Shown here one piece after another: positions 44,498 through 56,500 of a stretch of 64,000 bases of DNA. The translations under genes were made by a program, and so were the position numbers. Location: contig PDHQ01000011.1 in the NCBI GenBank assembly GCA_003339415.1, forward strand, positions 248,001 through 312,000, in the 5' to 3' direction. The notes beneath the pieces are model-generated. The model saw only the letters and a program-made list of their open reading frames with translations. It ran no database searches and had not been told where the DNA came from. Source of the DNA: Ophiocordyceps camponoti-saundersi (nom. inval.) (lineage: Eukaryota; Ascomycota; Sordariomycetes; Hypocreales; Ophiocordycipitaceae). Each line of letters opens with the position of its first letter. The first letter of the stretch is position 1.

Positions 44498-45378
44498 ATG
44501 GTTCGCCTCGTTGCCGCCGCTGTCCTGGCTTGTGAGTTGATCCATAACCCACGTCTCTACCAACAAAGTCCCCTCCGGCTAACATGTCGTCCCAAGTTGC
44601 CGCCACTGCCTACACCGCGGCAGTCGAAGTTAGCAGCGTTGGGCCCGTCGGCACCAGTGACCTCTTCGTGAGGAGTCCAGTCTTGGAGAAGAGGAGGAAA
44701 GAAAGGAACCCGATCGCTGCTCCCGCGGCGGGTGGCGCTGCCGCTGCTCCCGCTGCCGCCGTGCCGAACCCCGTGGGCACCAACCCGGCCGCCCCTTCTG
44801 CCCCTGCCGGAGGAAACGACGTCGCGACACAGATCCAGCAGCTGGTGAAGCAGCTGGAAGACTCCAAGTCGGCGGACCAAAAATCCAAAGACCAGCAGAT
44901 CGGCCAGAGCCTCAACGAGGAGAAGCAGATGCTCACGCCGGAGCAGCAAACGGCGGGTGCCGCCATCGACAAGCAGATTCAACAGATGGCTACCTTGACG
45001 GGCGACGATGCCCAGAAGCTCAGCGACCAGATCCGAGATAGCATTCAGGACTTTGAGGGAAAGCTTACCGACGACCAGAAGAACAAGGGGCAGCAGACGG
45101 ATCAGCTGATTGCGGATGCTAAGAAAGGCCTCACGCCTGATCAGAACAACATCATTGCTCAGATCGACACTTTGCAGAACCAGCTTACGGCTCAGGGTCA
45201 ACAGCCGGGTCAGGCTCAACCCCAGGCTCAACCTCAGGCTGAATCCCAGGATCCTTCTCAGACTCAGGATCCGTCTCAGACTCAGGATCCTTCTCAGACT
45301 CAAGATCCCGCTCAGGCTCAGGATCCCGCTCAGACTCAGGATCCGGACCAGGATCAACCCCAACCTGCAGCGCAGTGA
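44498..45378 (+). CDS. Secreted helical-repeat protein with Gln-Asp-Pro tail, 271 residues
   Basis: Exons are 44498-44531 (34 nt) and 44597-45378. Splicing joins MVRLVAAAVLA to FAATAYTAAV, forming a signal peptide. After a short Arg/Lys segment and an Ala/Pro linker, residues about 90-215 are Gln/Lys/Asp-rich helix with a loosely repeated pattern (LTPEQQ, LTDDQK and LTPDQN at turn positions, each followed by an amphipathic helix such as IDKQIQQM or TDQLIADAKKG). The C terminus is an array of QTQDPS/QAQDPA hexads. No Cys follows the signal peptide. I recognise no family. Its first exon and intron start are almost identical to those of the repeat-protein gene ending at 36689. Confidence 0.7.
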
Positions 45379-48300
45379 GGAGGGCAATAGATATTCGATA
45401 ATAGTCCAAGAAACTAAATTTCATGCGTTTCTGACTTCAGCTATGAACGATTCGCTGCTGAGGATAATCTCCCGTAGTTTCGAAACTGAAAAAAGAAGAC
45501 TTCCATGACCAAAGACAATAGCACCCCTTAGAATCCTGTTCTCATGTCAGCTCCTTACTTGACTCTGTAAGAGAAACGAACAGCCGATGAGTCCTGGATC
45601 TGACTACATACACATGAGCAAAACGATCAAGACAAAGGAAACAACAGAATCCCACTAATCCCTCCTTCATCCGAAGGGGATAACCCTTCTACCTCTTCTT
45701 CCCCCTCCGAAAGATCAACCACTCCTAGATCAGGCCGCAGAAAGGCTCCCTCATATGACCAGATCAGGCCGAGATGCGGCAAAACCGCTTCTCCCGTACG
45801 TCATGTGCTCTTTTCCCCCCGTTCCATTGCACGGCATCGATCTTCTCCCCACCCTCGGGGCGCACTTCGAGGCCACACATTCAGTAGCCCGGCCGGACAC
45901 GCCCTAACCCCCCCTTTCGTGTCACGCCCGTGACCAACCCGTCGTGCGCCCTAAACACTTCGTTGTCTTCTCTACTTTGAGATCGGGACGAAAGGAGTTT
46001 CTGATGACGAAACGATAAGGGGTAACGGTAATAAGACGGATAGAAGAAAGAAAAGAAGGTGACGCAAGATGAGGGAGGTAGGAATAGAAGTCTTTCTGGC
46101 AAATACATCAACACCCAGTATCCTGACACATACACACACACCCTCCGAGATGCGAGAGAGGACCACGCCGTGTTCTTTCCTTTCACACGTCCCATCTGGT
46201 AACAAACAGAGGTCGTCCGTCAGACTCTGTATCCGCGCCGTGTCATACATGCATCGTCCCGGGCCGTCCTGTCTGCGTGTATCGCGTCTTTGGGACCGGG
46301 AGGCAGGTCACAGAGGAAAAGATCCCCAGCCGTGTTCAGCAGAGAACAAAAGTAGACACAGAAAAGGGGGTCAGAGAGGTGTAGCACGGATAACGCATCA
46401 GACCCGTCACCGTCTTTACTTGGGTTGGGGCCATAATTCGCTCCCCCATCTCACCTGCGGCTCACATCAAACAGGGCTGGAGTTGGGAGGTTATTCCCAG
46501 AAAGATGCAGCCACCCGCTTCACACCACCCCTCCTTTCCTCCTCCTCCTCCTCCGTGGGGTTGCAGGATGAAGAAATGCCGGAGCGGACATCCCGATGAC
46601 GCTGAATCCCATCTCCCCCCTTGGTGCGGCCGGCTCCGTAGAAAGAAAGGGGGGGGGAAACGGCAAGGCCGGTCATTACGATTCGTCGAGACTGTGCGGT
46701 TCTCATCGCTCTAATTCCGACTCTCTTCAGGCTCTAGGGGAAGAGGGGGGGATATAGTGAGCAAGAGTATAGAAACGTACATACATACATACATACGTGG
46801 CCCCAGCCCTGTGTATCGTAACTGTATGTATGGACTCGAGGAAGCGGACAAGCATCGTGTCAATCTGCCGTTGGCGAGCCGTCTTTTCTCTTCCCCAAAA
46901 TCTTGTGCCACAGAAAAAAAGAAAGGGACGAATCTGACGTGTCGAAATTCGACATGCCCTTGTCGAGTCCAACTGCGGTCTCCCATGCATGAGGGTTTCA
47001 CACGCCTTCGTCGCCATGCGCCACGTGCTCACAGAGAACAGCGAATCTCAAGCTGGAACCAGGAGCCAACCAACTATACGGTTAGCCCCTTTCTTTTGCA
47101 ACGAGGTCTCTGTCATCGTCCTGGAAAGACAAGACAAAAGGGAGGAGTAAGCCATGTTCTCTCCTCTTCTTCTCTCCAAACATTTATCCAAGTCGTCTCT
47201 GTAATACGAACCCCCTTTATGCTCATGATACAAGACATTGGGGTTGTTTACCTGCACGTATAACAGGATTCGGCGACTCCCTCTCTCTCCTTGAATAACG
47301 CTTTCTGCAAGATCGGAAGTACCGACGTTACCCAGAGACGATGACGGGGAGAGACGGAACCAAGAGGGGAGGGCCAATAGAAGTAGCTTCCAAGGGACAT
47401 AGAGGTCGGTCGTGCATATATCCCCAAAGAGAAGCGCGATGTACAATGCATAGGGCGACATCTTCCCTCGGAGTCCGTCGTACGAAGGGGGCCCGATCTC
47501 CGCCAAGCGGCGAGACCGGCCGTGAGACTCTTGAGACGGACAGGGATTGCAAGTACAGGGCCCGTGTGGTGTGTACGAGGTTATCTGACAGGCTTCTTCC
47601 GCCTTGAGCCTGTCTTATGTTGGAGTGCCACGAGCGAATCCTTGTGCATCAACTTTGTGCCTTTCGGTTGCTGTTGCACGACCATGGAAGGGGGAAAAGG
47701 GGGGTCTCAAGAAACTGTGAGATTATCATGATCCAATACTTTGAAGATGAACGGGCAGCCCATGATCAATGTGGTTTGGTGAGGGAGTTTTAGACTAGAG
47801 GACGACAACCTCTGCGCCAGTCATCTATACAGACGTGTAGCTTTCTGGATCGTCACCTGATGAAAGAGATGCGGAGAGAATGTGCGGAATTCGGGTGCGT
47901 TGACGTCAATGCCTCATCCGATAGGAGGATTAGAAGTCGTGAAGAATAAGGAAGAAAACAAAACGATAACAGACACGACGCGAGAGAGACGCGAGAGATT
48001 TAAAGATAACAGCACGTCGTGTGATACCACGTTTGATCAGCATAGTATATGAAGAAGACAGCAAAGCAGTAAAGCCGTGAAAAGCTGAGGTCGAGACAGA
48101 ACAGACGGCCGGAAACAGCGTGACGATTCGGACGACTTCCGGCCGTAGAATGACGCAAGACATACATGCAGAGCAAAGGGAACTCGTTCTCGCCAATGGC
48201 ATGCTTGTCCAGTTAAGCAGCCTCCAATAAGGGTTCGAATGACTTTGTTCGGGAATAGACTGGCGTAAGAAAGAGAGGGAGAGAGGGAGAGAGAGAGAGA

Positions 48301-48563
48301 GAGATCAGATCGTCAGTGACACAGCATTCGGCAGAAAGCGATAAAAAAAAGGAAGAGAGAAAGGGGCAGATGAGAGAAGTCATTGGATGAAAAGGGGACA
48401 AAGGGGGGGGGCTTCAAGGACCGATCTGGTTTTCTAGCGCCCGCAGTCCTTCCAACGCTTCAGGCTCCTTCAGGTGTGTCAGGCTGCGCAGGACCCTTCT
48501 TCCTCCCCCCCTTTTTTTCCTTCGACGTGAAGGTCCGAATGACATCAGCTGAAGCGAGACTTG
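45379..48563. other. Gene-poor region with simple repeats
   Basis: Frames up to 176 codons occur but none has a domain, signal peptide or believable splice model. There is a TACA run (46779-46797), a GA-rich tract (about 48270-48304), and several poly-G or poly-C runs. Confidence 0.5.
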
Positions 48564-49316
48564 TCACTTGACCAACATGTTTCCCACTCTCGAGCAATGA
48601 CGAAAGATGGACCAACTAGTACCATCCACTCGGTCAGAGTCAGATCGGCCAGGAGGACAAGGGGAAGCAGGGCAGCAAGCGAAGTAGACCAAGACAGGAA
48701 CAACAACAACAACTAGAACAGCAGGGAGACGGCGAGGCCCGGACGAAAACCGAAAGGAAAGACGAGCTTCGGCTCTTGAGCTAATTGCCACCTCGGGCTG
48801 CATCAAGGCCCAAAGTAGTCAGCCGTGACCCGGACCAACAGAACGAGATCCCTTGGGCGCCATCTGACGCAAGGCCGACGCATACCGAGCGGGAAAAAAA
48901 AGGAGCCTCAGGACAAGGGATCAGGGTACATGTAGTTGCGTAGACGGTGGTCGTCGAGATGTGTTCCACGGAAGGGGCCGTTGGATGCAAAGAAAGAGAA
49001 TCAACGGCATATCCGTTCAAGGTCAGAGGTGTAGGGGTGTAAGAACAACAAAGGTATCCGGCCTCACTGCAGAGAGCCGACAAGATGACACACACACACG
49101 CACATTACGTTGATGCCGAGCACTTTCGTCAGTTCCGTGAGAGATGCTCGCTGGCTGTTGGTGTGACGAGAGCAGGAGGAAGAGAGCAGGAGGGATATCA
49201 GGACAGGACATAAGGGTATAAATGAACGGCTTCGACCTCGATGGGAGAACTCTTGTCGATGGCAAGACAGCGAGAGCGGTGAAAAGAAGAAGCGAAATCA
49301 AGGATACCAGCACCAT
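48564..49316 (-). CDS. Tentative secreted protein gene, exon structure unresolved
   Basis: On the minus strand an ATG at 49316 opens MVLVSLISLLLFTALAVL, a good signal-peptide core. Downstream another frame carries EAGYLCCSYTP and ISTTTVYATTCTLIPCPEAP, typical in style of fungal secreted proteins. A well-formed intron (GTATGC donor, GGCTGAC branch, TTGATGCAG acceptor) then leads into a frame ending at 48564. I could not find a consensus donor joining the first and second parts in frame, so this may be a decayed gene or a chance assembly. Confidence 0.25.
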
Positions 49317-49373
49317 CTTTGGTTTTTTTTCTCACGACCCCTTTGAAGACAGGAACACGAGGAAATAAAGATC

Positions 49374-49668
49374 ATGACAACCAAAGGTATGCAAAATGGC
49401 CTTTCGCCTCCCCCCCCCGAAGGCGTGGTTAGTGATGCTAAGTCAACCTTTTGCAGCTGTCAAAGCTCCCGCCACGGTAGCCAGCCGCGAGGGAAGCTAT
49501 AGCATAGAAAGATATGCCAAAGACAAGCAGGATCCGTGGCGACCACCCATCACCGGCAATATCCTCGGAGGCAAAGTGACGGGTAGCAAGGGCAGCAGCA
49601 AAGCGCGACAAGAGCCTGACAACAGATCATCAACGTCGGCGAGGGCGACGCAGGGCTCGGCCAGATAA
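49374..49668 (+). CDS. Small unknown basic protein, 74 residues, 2 exons
   Basis: Exons are 49374-49386 (13 nt, MTTK plus one base) and 49457-49668. The intron has a GTATGC donor, a TGCTAAGTC branch region and a TTTTGCAG acceptor. The protein reads KAPATVASREGSYSIERYAK, then DPWRPPITGNILGGKVTGS and a Ser/Arg/Gln-rich end, with no signal peptide or membrane segment. The ordered N-terminal half looks conserved rather than random, but I cannot name the family. It starts 57 bp from the tentative divergent gene on the minus strand. Confidence 0.5.
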
Positions 49669-51453
49669 CGTCAGTAGGGTTTGACGAGTTTGAGAGAGGG
49701 ACACGGGCAAGGTCATAAAGTTGGGCAGAGCTTGATTTTCCGGCAAAGGCTTTTTACACCGGGTATGAAGGACCGGGCCGAAGGGGAAGAAGCCCGTGAA
49801 GGAACCGCAAAGAGGCCGGAGTTGTTGGTTGACAAAGCTAGGGCAAGGAACATGGAATAAGGCAGACGAAGAAGGATGGGGTTGGTGGGGTTCTTTTCTT
49901 ATCAGGCTTGAGACCTGTGAGCAGAAGAGATAGGTATGAGACAAGTGCCGAGTGTAGCGAATTTGATATAACGGTTGGTTCGTTGTCACCGCGTTTCTTT
50001 TGGTTGCTTGTAAACGATTGTCGTGACTTTGGGGGGAATGCTGTTGACAACTCGTGGTAGACGGAGAGGAAGCGTGGAGGCTGGTTAGTCAGCAGCAATA
50101 GTACTGGTGTCACTGCAACAGGCAAGGCGAGGGAGAGAAGAGGGAAAGAAAGAAACAGCGGGAAAGAGACGAGCTTAAAGCTAAAGAAGTTTCTTTCTAA
50201 ATATAGGAGTCACAGAGCGTTTGCCTGTTGAGGCTACGTTAAGTGGGAGACGCTTCGGACTCGAGGCAGTGAAATTAAAGACGACTGAAATAGGTCGTGA
50301 GCGCAGCAGGGCGGGAGAAGGTGGGAAAGAAAAGGAGGTACCGATACATGGAGTTTGTCACCTGGGATTTGCCGGAGCGTGTCCGTTGGAAGCCAGAGTG
50401 TACTCCAGACCGGGCAGAATCATTCTTGGACCTCATATGTGTGTATGCATGTACATATGTATGTATGTATATACATGTATGTTGTATGTTGTATGCATCT
50501 ACAAGTTGAATAGGAAAGTCTGCAGTCGGTCGGGGTTCCAGAAAAAAAAAACGATCTTCAGACGCTGTTTCGAATCCGCGGCTCGGGGAACCGTCGGCTT
50601 CGCCCGCAAACGGCACGGGCTATCAAAGTCTGCCGAGGTAGGGGATACGGTGGCAGCTGTATGTATGTACTTGGCATGGTTCAGGCTCAGCGCATGCAGG
50701 GCAGGGCAGAGGGGATGGCCAGGACGGCGCAGTTGCAGAGAAGGGTTCCAGGTATCGATACATGCCCGTCTACGGATACATGTGGTGCTATCTGCAGCGA
50801 GCGTCGATAAACAGACACGACAACATGCGTGTCTCTCTACCGACACGGATAACAGATGCTTATGCCGAGACCAAGCTGCACGCGCAGAAAAGCATAAGCC
50901 AAGCGCGGAACGCCAATTTCTCCGTTCATCGTCATTAGATAGTGCAAAAGTCCACTCAGCCTCTTTCAGAGCCCACACTGATGGCTAAACTCAAAAGCTG
51001 TTATTAGTAAACCCCTCCCGGAAAAACAAAAGCAAAAAAGTGGGGACGCACAGCTCTCTCGTATTGGGGCCTCTTGGGGGCTGCTTTGTGGTATGAATGG
51101 CCACAACCCGCCTCTCATTTTCCAACTCATTCCTGCTCGTCACGACCGCGAGTCGTCGCTCGTTCCGGTTCATGGCCTGTTGACGTTTTCCTTGCCTCTC
51201 TCCTCACCTTCTTTGCTCTCGGCCGCTGTCTTTTCCCATGTATGTACGAATACTTTGCTGCTGTCCGTCCTAGGTAGCCCAACCACCTCGCTCGAAGCCG
51301 ACCGACCGACCGACCGAACAAAACCTTTCCCCTCCCATCTCTCTCTCTCTCTCTCCGATCGCCTTGCTCGAACCACATCGTCAAACCTCCTCTTGTCCTC
51401 TCCTAGCCTGCGAATAGAGCATCACTGCTGCTCTCTCCGACCGCGGCGTCACC
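49669..51453. other. Intergenic region with simple repeats
   Basis: A 255-codon frame at 50221-50988 is driven partly by a TATG/TGTA microsatellite (about 50440-50500) and has no domain, so it is not accepted. GACC repeats (51300-51318) and a CT run (about 51341-51356) lie in the probable leader of the next gene. Confidence 0.5.
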
Positions 51454-52276
51454 ATGGGTGCGTCATCCTCCATTTCTCTCTCACTCTCTTTCTCTCGTTC
51501 TATCCACTTTCCGTCTCCCCGCATCCCCCAATTTCCCTCGCAGAAAAAAGCAAAGAGAAAGACGTCGATTCTAACAGACATGTTGCCAAATAGCCCAACT
51601 ACCAATCACCACCATCCCCCCCTTCGCAGACGTCGCCAAACTCCCCGACTGCGCAAAGAGCTGCGGCCCTCTCTACGACGCAAACGGTGCCTGTGTACCT
51701 CCAGCCGCACCTCAAGCCAACCCCGCCGCCTATACCGCCTGCTTCTGCGGCCACTCCAAAGTAGCCCCCTTCTTGACTGGCACCGCCGGAGTATGCGATT
51801 CCGCCTGCACCGCCAATCAGAACGGTCTACATTCTATAGCTAGCTGGTTCCAGGGCATCTGCAAAGAGCCCGCCCCTCCCGCAAACAACCCCAACGGCAA
51901 CGGCGGTAACGTGCGTCAGGCCAGCAGCCCCGATGACGGCTCCTCGAACGCGCCCGCGGCCCCCGCCAACACCGGAGGCGGTGACTGGCTCTCCCATCAC
52001 TGGCAATGGGTCATCATGCTCGTCGTCCTCGTCGTCGGCATCGCCGGTATCTGGATAGGCGCCTGCGTCTGGCGTCGTCGATACCTCCGCAACAAGGACA
52101 AGCTACTGCTCAGCCAGAAGCCCGCCGGCGCCGGCTCCGCCCCGTCCTGGGGGCCCGCCATCGCCGGCTCAGAATCGGCTACGCCAATGACCTTTTTCGC
52201 CGACTCGGAGAGGTCCTTGACCGAGAAACCCAAGAGCAAGGACAAGGTCAAATGGACCGTTAATCAACGCACATGA
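51454..52276 (+). CDS. Single-pass membrane protein with 8-Cys extracellular domain
   Basis: Exon 1 is only 4 nt (51454-51457, ATGG) and exon 2 is 51630-52276, giving 216 residues beginning MDVAKLPDC. The N-terminal domain (about 1-80) has eight Cys: DCAKSC, ACVPP, ACFC, VCDSAC and GICKE. A Pro/Asn/Gly-rich linker leads to one TM helix (WVIMLVVLVVGIAGIWIGA), an Arg-rich stop-transfer WRRRYLR, and a cytosolic tail ending KWTVNQRT. This arrangement recurs in a conserved fungal integral membrane protein family of unknown function; the Cys spacing loosely recalls CFEM-type domains. There is no cleaved signal, so the TM helix would act as a signal anchor with the N terminus outside. The donor is GTGCGT and the acceptor CTTCGCAG. 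Confidence 0.72.
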
Positions 52277-53555
52277 TCTCCGACATCCACACACACACAC
52301 ACACACACACAACTATTAACGTACATTTATGAGCCGACATGGACGTGTCCAATCCTCCCCCGTCCCTCCCATCTCTCAACCTCCCCCATCCCTCACCGCA
52401 AACTTCGATACCAAATCCTCCCTTTCCCATTCACTCATCCGGCGCAGGTGGCTCTCCTTCTCAGCGAAACAACCTCAAAAAGGAAGAAAGAAAAAAAACA
52501 CGAAACCCCACAAAAAACAACAACAACCCTTCGAGAGCCCGCCTCAGCAGGACCGGGCCCTTGTTTTCGTCAAGGGATCCATTTATTTCCCGTTTTAGCC
52601 TTCTTCGCTTGTCTCTCGAACGGAATCCACACCGTCCCTCCGCCCCCTTTTTTCCTGTCTCTGTCAAACGGATGAACCAAAACAACGGGAGCCCGAGACC
52701 TGGATCGTGCACCCAACTTAACCCCCCTCGGGAATGCTGATCACTGTCCGTGCTCCTATTCGCTCAGGGGGAATGGGTTTCTTCAAGCAGGACGAGAGGG
52801 AAAAAAAGGAAATACCACTTTCGGGGATGTGCTTCTCTCCCACCCTTTTTCATCTTTCCCACTTCTCACTGTTACATCCTCGCTTCGATTCTTGTACATA
52901 CATTTCTATCGCACCGATTCCCCAAATCAGCACCTTTTTCCGCTTCCCTCATCTCTTCTTTAAACCTATTCTTACCAGGATTGGTTTTATCTTCTTCTAG
53001 GGTTGGTTTATAGCCCATGTCTTGGTCTCTTCCACAAGGTCATGACATTTTGGGGAGTTCCCCCTTTCTGCTCACCAGACAGATGCCGTCTTTGTGTCTC
53101 ATGTGTACATGCCACTGCACGTTTCCCTACGCTTCTCGTTGCCCTCTATCTTCTTCTTCATCCTTTTCTGATTTTTCTTCCTTTATATGGCTTCGGATGC
53201 GTTCTTGTTGCGCTGGCTTCACGGAGCTGGCTTCTATTGTCTATAGGCTCGCAGAGGGGAAAAAGGGGTATCAGGAGAGGGAAATGCAGATGATTCTATC
53301 GAGAAGACTTTCTTGCGTCCGGTTGCCTTGCGATGTATTCCCTGACAAGTGTATTGCCCTGTCTAGGAGTCTCATGCAGAGATCTCAAGGGCTCCGAAGG
53401 GCTCTATAGTACTCAAAGGATTAGGAGTTGCGAATCTGCCGGATCGCCCTCACATCTTCCCCCCCCCCTCTTCGTTTCTCACTCTATCCTCTTGTCTTAC
53501 CATCGCCCCAGCCTCCTTTTTCTTTTCTCTTTTTTTTAGTCATCGCCTATCATGC
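52277..53555. other. Intergenic region between convergent genes
   Basis: Frames of up to 133 codons here are Pro/Ser/Phe-rich products of CT-rich DNA and lack any domain. No gene is supported. Confidence 0.55.
52288..52312. repeat. CA dinucleotide microsatellite
   Basis: A run of about twelve CA units lies just after the stop codon of the 8-Cys membrane protein, in its probable 3' UTR. Confidence 0.9.
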
Positions 53556-56500
53556 TCAGTTCCCGTTCACAGTTCGCTGCTCGTCAAGCGCATCCATGTA
53601 CAAGTCGATGAGACAGCCGGCCGACCAAGCCTGCGTCGGGCTCTGTCCGAGTCTCAGTTAGCAAAAGCATCACAAACGTCAGAAGAGACACAGTAAAGAG
53701 AAAGGCGCCCTACCGAATCAGGACACAGCTCCCCGTCACGCTGCGTCAACTCCGTCAGGCCCGCCCACGGACTGTCCCGCATCATCCGCTTGCACCCCCG
53801 TAGCCTCCTCGTCACTTGTTGAAAGGCCTCCGTCCGCCCCGCGGCCGTTCCCCTTCTCTTGATATCAAACTTGAGCAGGGCCCGCAAGAAGAAGCCCGTG
53901 GGCCAGAGCCACTCCGGGCCCTGGTGGTAGTTGCGCCCCTTGCTGGTGGCGAAGTCGGTGCTGTCTTCGCTGTTGCGGTAATACGGCCGGTAGTTGAGGT
54001 CGGCCGGGTCGAGAGTCGCCATGCCGGCCGGCCCGTGTAACACCGAGTCGGCCAAGCACAGCGCCCGCATCGCGTGCTCCGCGTCAAAAAGCGCCGGCGC
54101 CACTGCCATGGCCACGGTGAAGTTGGGCCTTAGCTGATAGTCCTCGTACTCCTTGCCAGACCGGTACAGGTCTTTATATATGCCCCGACGGTTGACGACC
54201 TCGGGTCGAATCTGGTACGCCCCGTCCTCGCTCGCCGACACCGGCACCCAGTAACAGCGCTCAAAGTTGGCCTTCACGCGCGCCGCCCAGTCCGAGAAGG
54301 AGACGGATTGGCCGTCGGCAGTCGTCACACCCGGATGACCATACGCGCCCTCTTTGTGCAGCCGGGAGAGCCAGGCAAGGGCGCTGTAGAGGAGACCGGT
54401 GATCTCCACTGCCGCGCCATCACGAGGCGTTCCGGGGACACCCTTGGATCCGGCCTTCCCGCTCTCCCCCATCTTGTCCATCCAAGTGCCGCAGTTGTTC
54501 TGGTTGCCGCCAAAGACGATCCCCGTGTCCCAGTCGACCCAAACATGCTGATTGAAGCCCTCGTCTTTCATCTGCGAGTCGATCTCCGGCCCCGCGTTCG
54601 CCTCCCGGAACCGTATGCCGGTTGCGTGTCGCTGTAACGCCTCCTGGATCACGTCCGCGATGGAGCTCTCCGTCGAGTAGGCTCGCGCGTCATCCTTCGG
54701 AAACCAAGTATCGTCGTACGGCAAAAATCTTCTCCTCACCTTTTCTTTGAGGAGCGCCGTTCCATCCGGCGCGAGACGCACAAAGTCCTGGATTGTCTGC
54801 AGGAAGAACCAGACGGCGTCCCGGGCGTTGTAGCGTGGATTGTCGCCGCTACTCAGAAGATTAGGTATCATGCCGTGCTTCAGCACGCTGGCAAAGGCTA
54901 GGATGTGCTCCTTGGCCTCCTGGAAGCGGCCGGTGCCGAGGTAAAGCCCGCGGATGCAGATGAAGACGTCGCGTCCCCAGCATCTGGCCCAGGAAACGGC
55001 AAAGTGAGGCAAACCGGCGGCAACGCAGGGGACGGACTTGTCCGGCCAGAGGGACGCCGACTTGACGTAACCGGTCTGCTGCACACTTACCATCGCGAGA
55101 CTCTGCAAGAACCACTGACCTCCCCTGATGTTGCCGTCCATGAGCTCCATGGACCTCTGCCAGCTAGCCCGGTGGGCTGTGCGCAGCACGAGGCCGAAAT
55201 AGCGCGGGAGGAGGAAGCTGGGAACAGTGCGGACGGCGTCGAAGCGTTCCTTGAGCCACGAGGCCGGCCGGGCCAGCCGCTCTTTGCCCGGGGTCTTGCT
55301 CATACGCTCTAGCCGGCCAACAATGTAGTCGAGCGCCCATTGGCCATCGCGGAGGTTCTGGCAGAGCGGATGAGCTAGGTTATTCTCGCGGATCACGTCG
55401 CGGAGCACGCTCCACCAGCCCTGCAGGCCGGCATAGACGAGCTTTCCGTGACCGGGAACGTCGTAAACGCCGTCTCGGCCGTCACTCGCATCCATCTCCT
55501 CGGCCTCGCACCGGTACATCAGGAAGTTTAGGTCAACCAGCCCAAGCTCAGCCCATGCCGCCTCGGCGCCTGACGTCACGTACGTGTCTAGGCCGGCTGA
55601 GTGCTCGGCGGCCGGGATCCACGTTTCGAACAGGGCGATGCTGCCGGGCGGGAACCTGTCGCGGACCGTGATGACGGTGTCTTCGCCCGGCGTCTCCATC
55701 CGGATGCCCGCCAGGTCGACAACGCGGCTGGGCAGGCCGCGCAGAAACTTGGTGTCGGCCAGCGTCTCCTTCGTCGCCTCTTCGCTGGCATCCACCTCGA
55801 GCATCCAGCTGCCGAGATGGCGAGCCCGAGTACCTGTCAGGTGGACGGGGCTAAGGTCCCCGTTGCCGTTTCCGTAGCCCGGAAAGGCCGTGTGGGCGAT
55901 GAGGAAGTAGCCCTTGCGAGACTCCGGGTGCACGCGATGGACGGTAATGTACTGGTCGTCGTGGTGGATGTGCGTCTCGTCGTAGCCGTCCTTTCCCATC
56001 AGCGTATGGATCTGATTCAGGATCTTCCTGACACCGCTGATGCCGCGCTGCTGCTGCTGGTTGCGTCCGTCAGAGGCGTACAGCCTCGTCTCGTTCACCA
56101 AGTCGAGCAGGCGCGGGTAAATATCGTCGTAGCCCATAACACTTCCCATGGCACTGGCGCACATGCTGACGAGAGCCGCATTAGGCAGCGTATCCCGGGC
56201 GTCCCTCTTCTGCGCCGGCGTCTCGTTATCGTGTGTGCAGTCCATCAACAGGGCTTGAACCGGAGTCGGCCTGACACGCCGGACGATCTCGCGGGATCGA
56301 TGACCGTTTGCCCCCTCCGACGCCTCGGCAGAGCGGGCAGTGCCGTCAGTATCGAAGCTTCCGATCGGACGACCACCGTGTTTGTGCACCAGTCTGCTTA
56401 ACTCGGCCGTGCTCCAGGCCTGCATGGCCTCGCGGATCAGCGAGCTGATTCCCAAGCGCTTGACAAATACATAGTCCATCTCTCCAGACCCGGTAAAGAG

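Noticed and set aside
42580..48240. GTTCGAGTC- and GTTCGAA-like words as tRNA B boxes (about 42588, 43355, 48231)
   Set aside because: No matching A box or cloverleaf could be formed around any of them.
50221..50988. 255-codon frame on the plus strand
   Set aside because: It includes a TATG microsatellite translated as Met/Tyr/Cys/Val and matches no family.
55601..56401. 266-codon frame on the plus strand
   Set aside because: It is the shadow of the debranching enzyme, whose catalytic motifs are on the minus strand.
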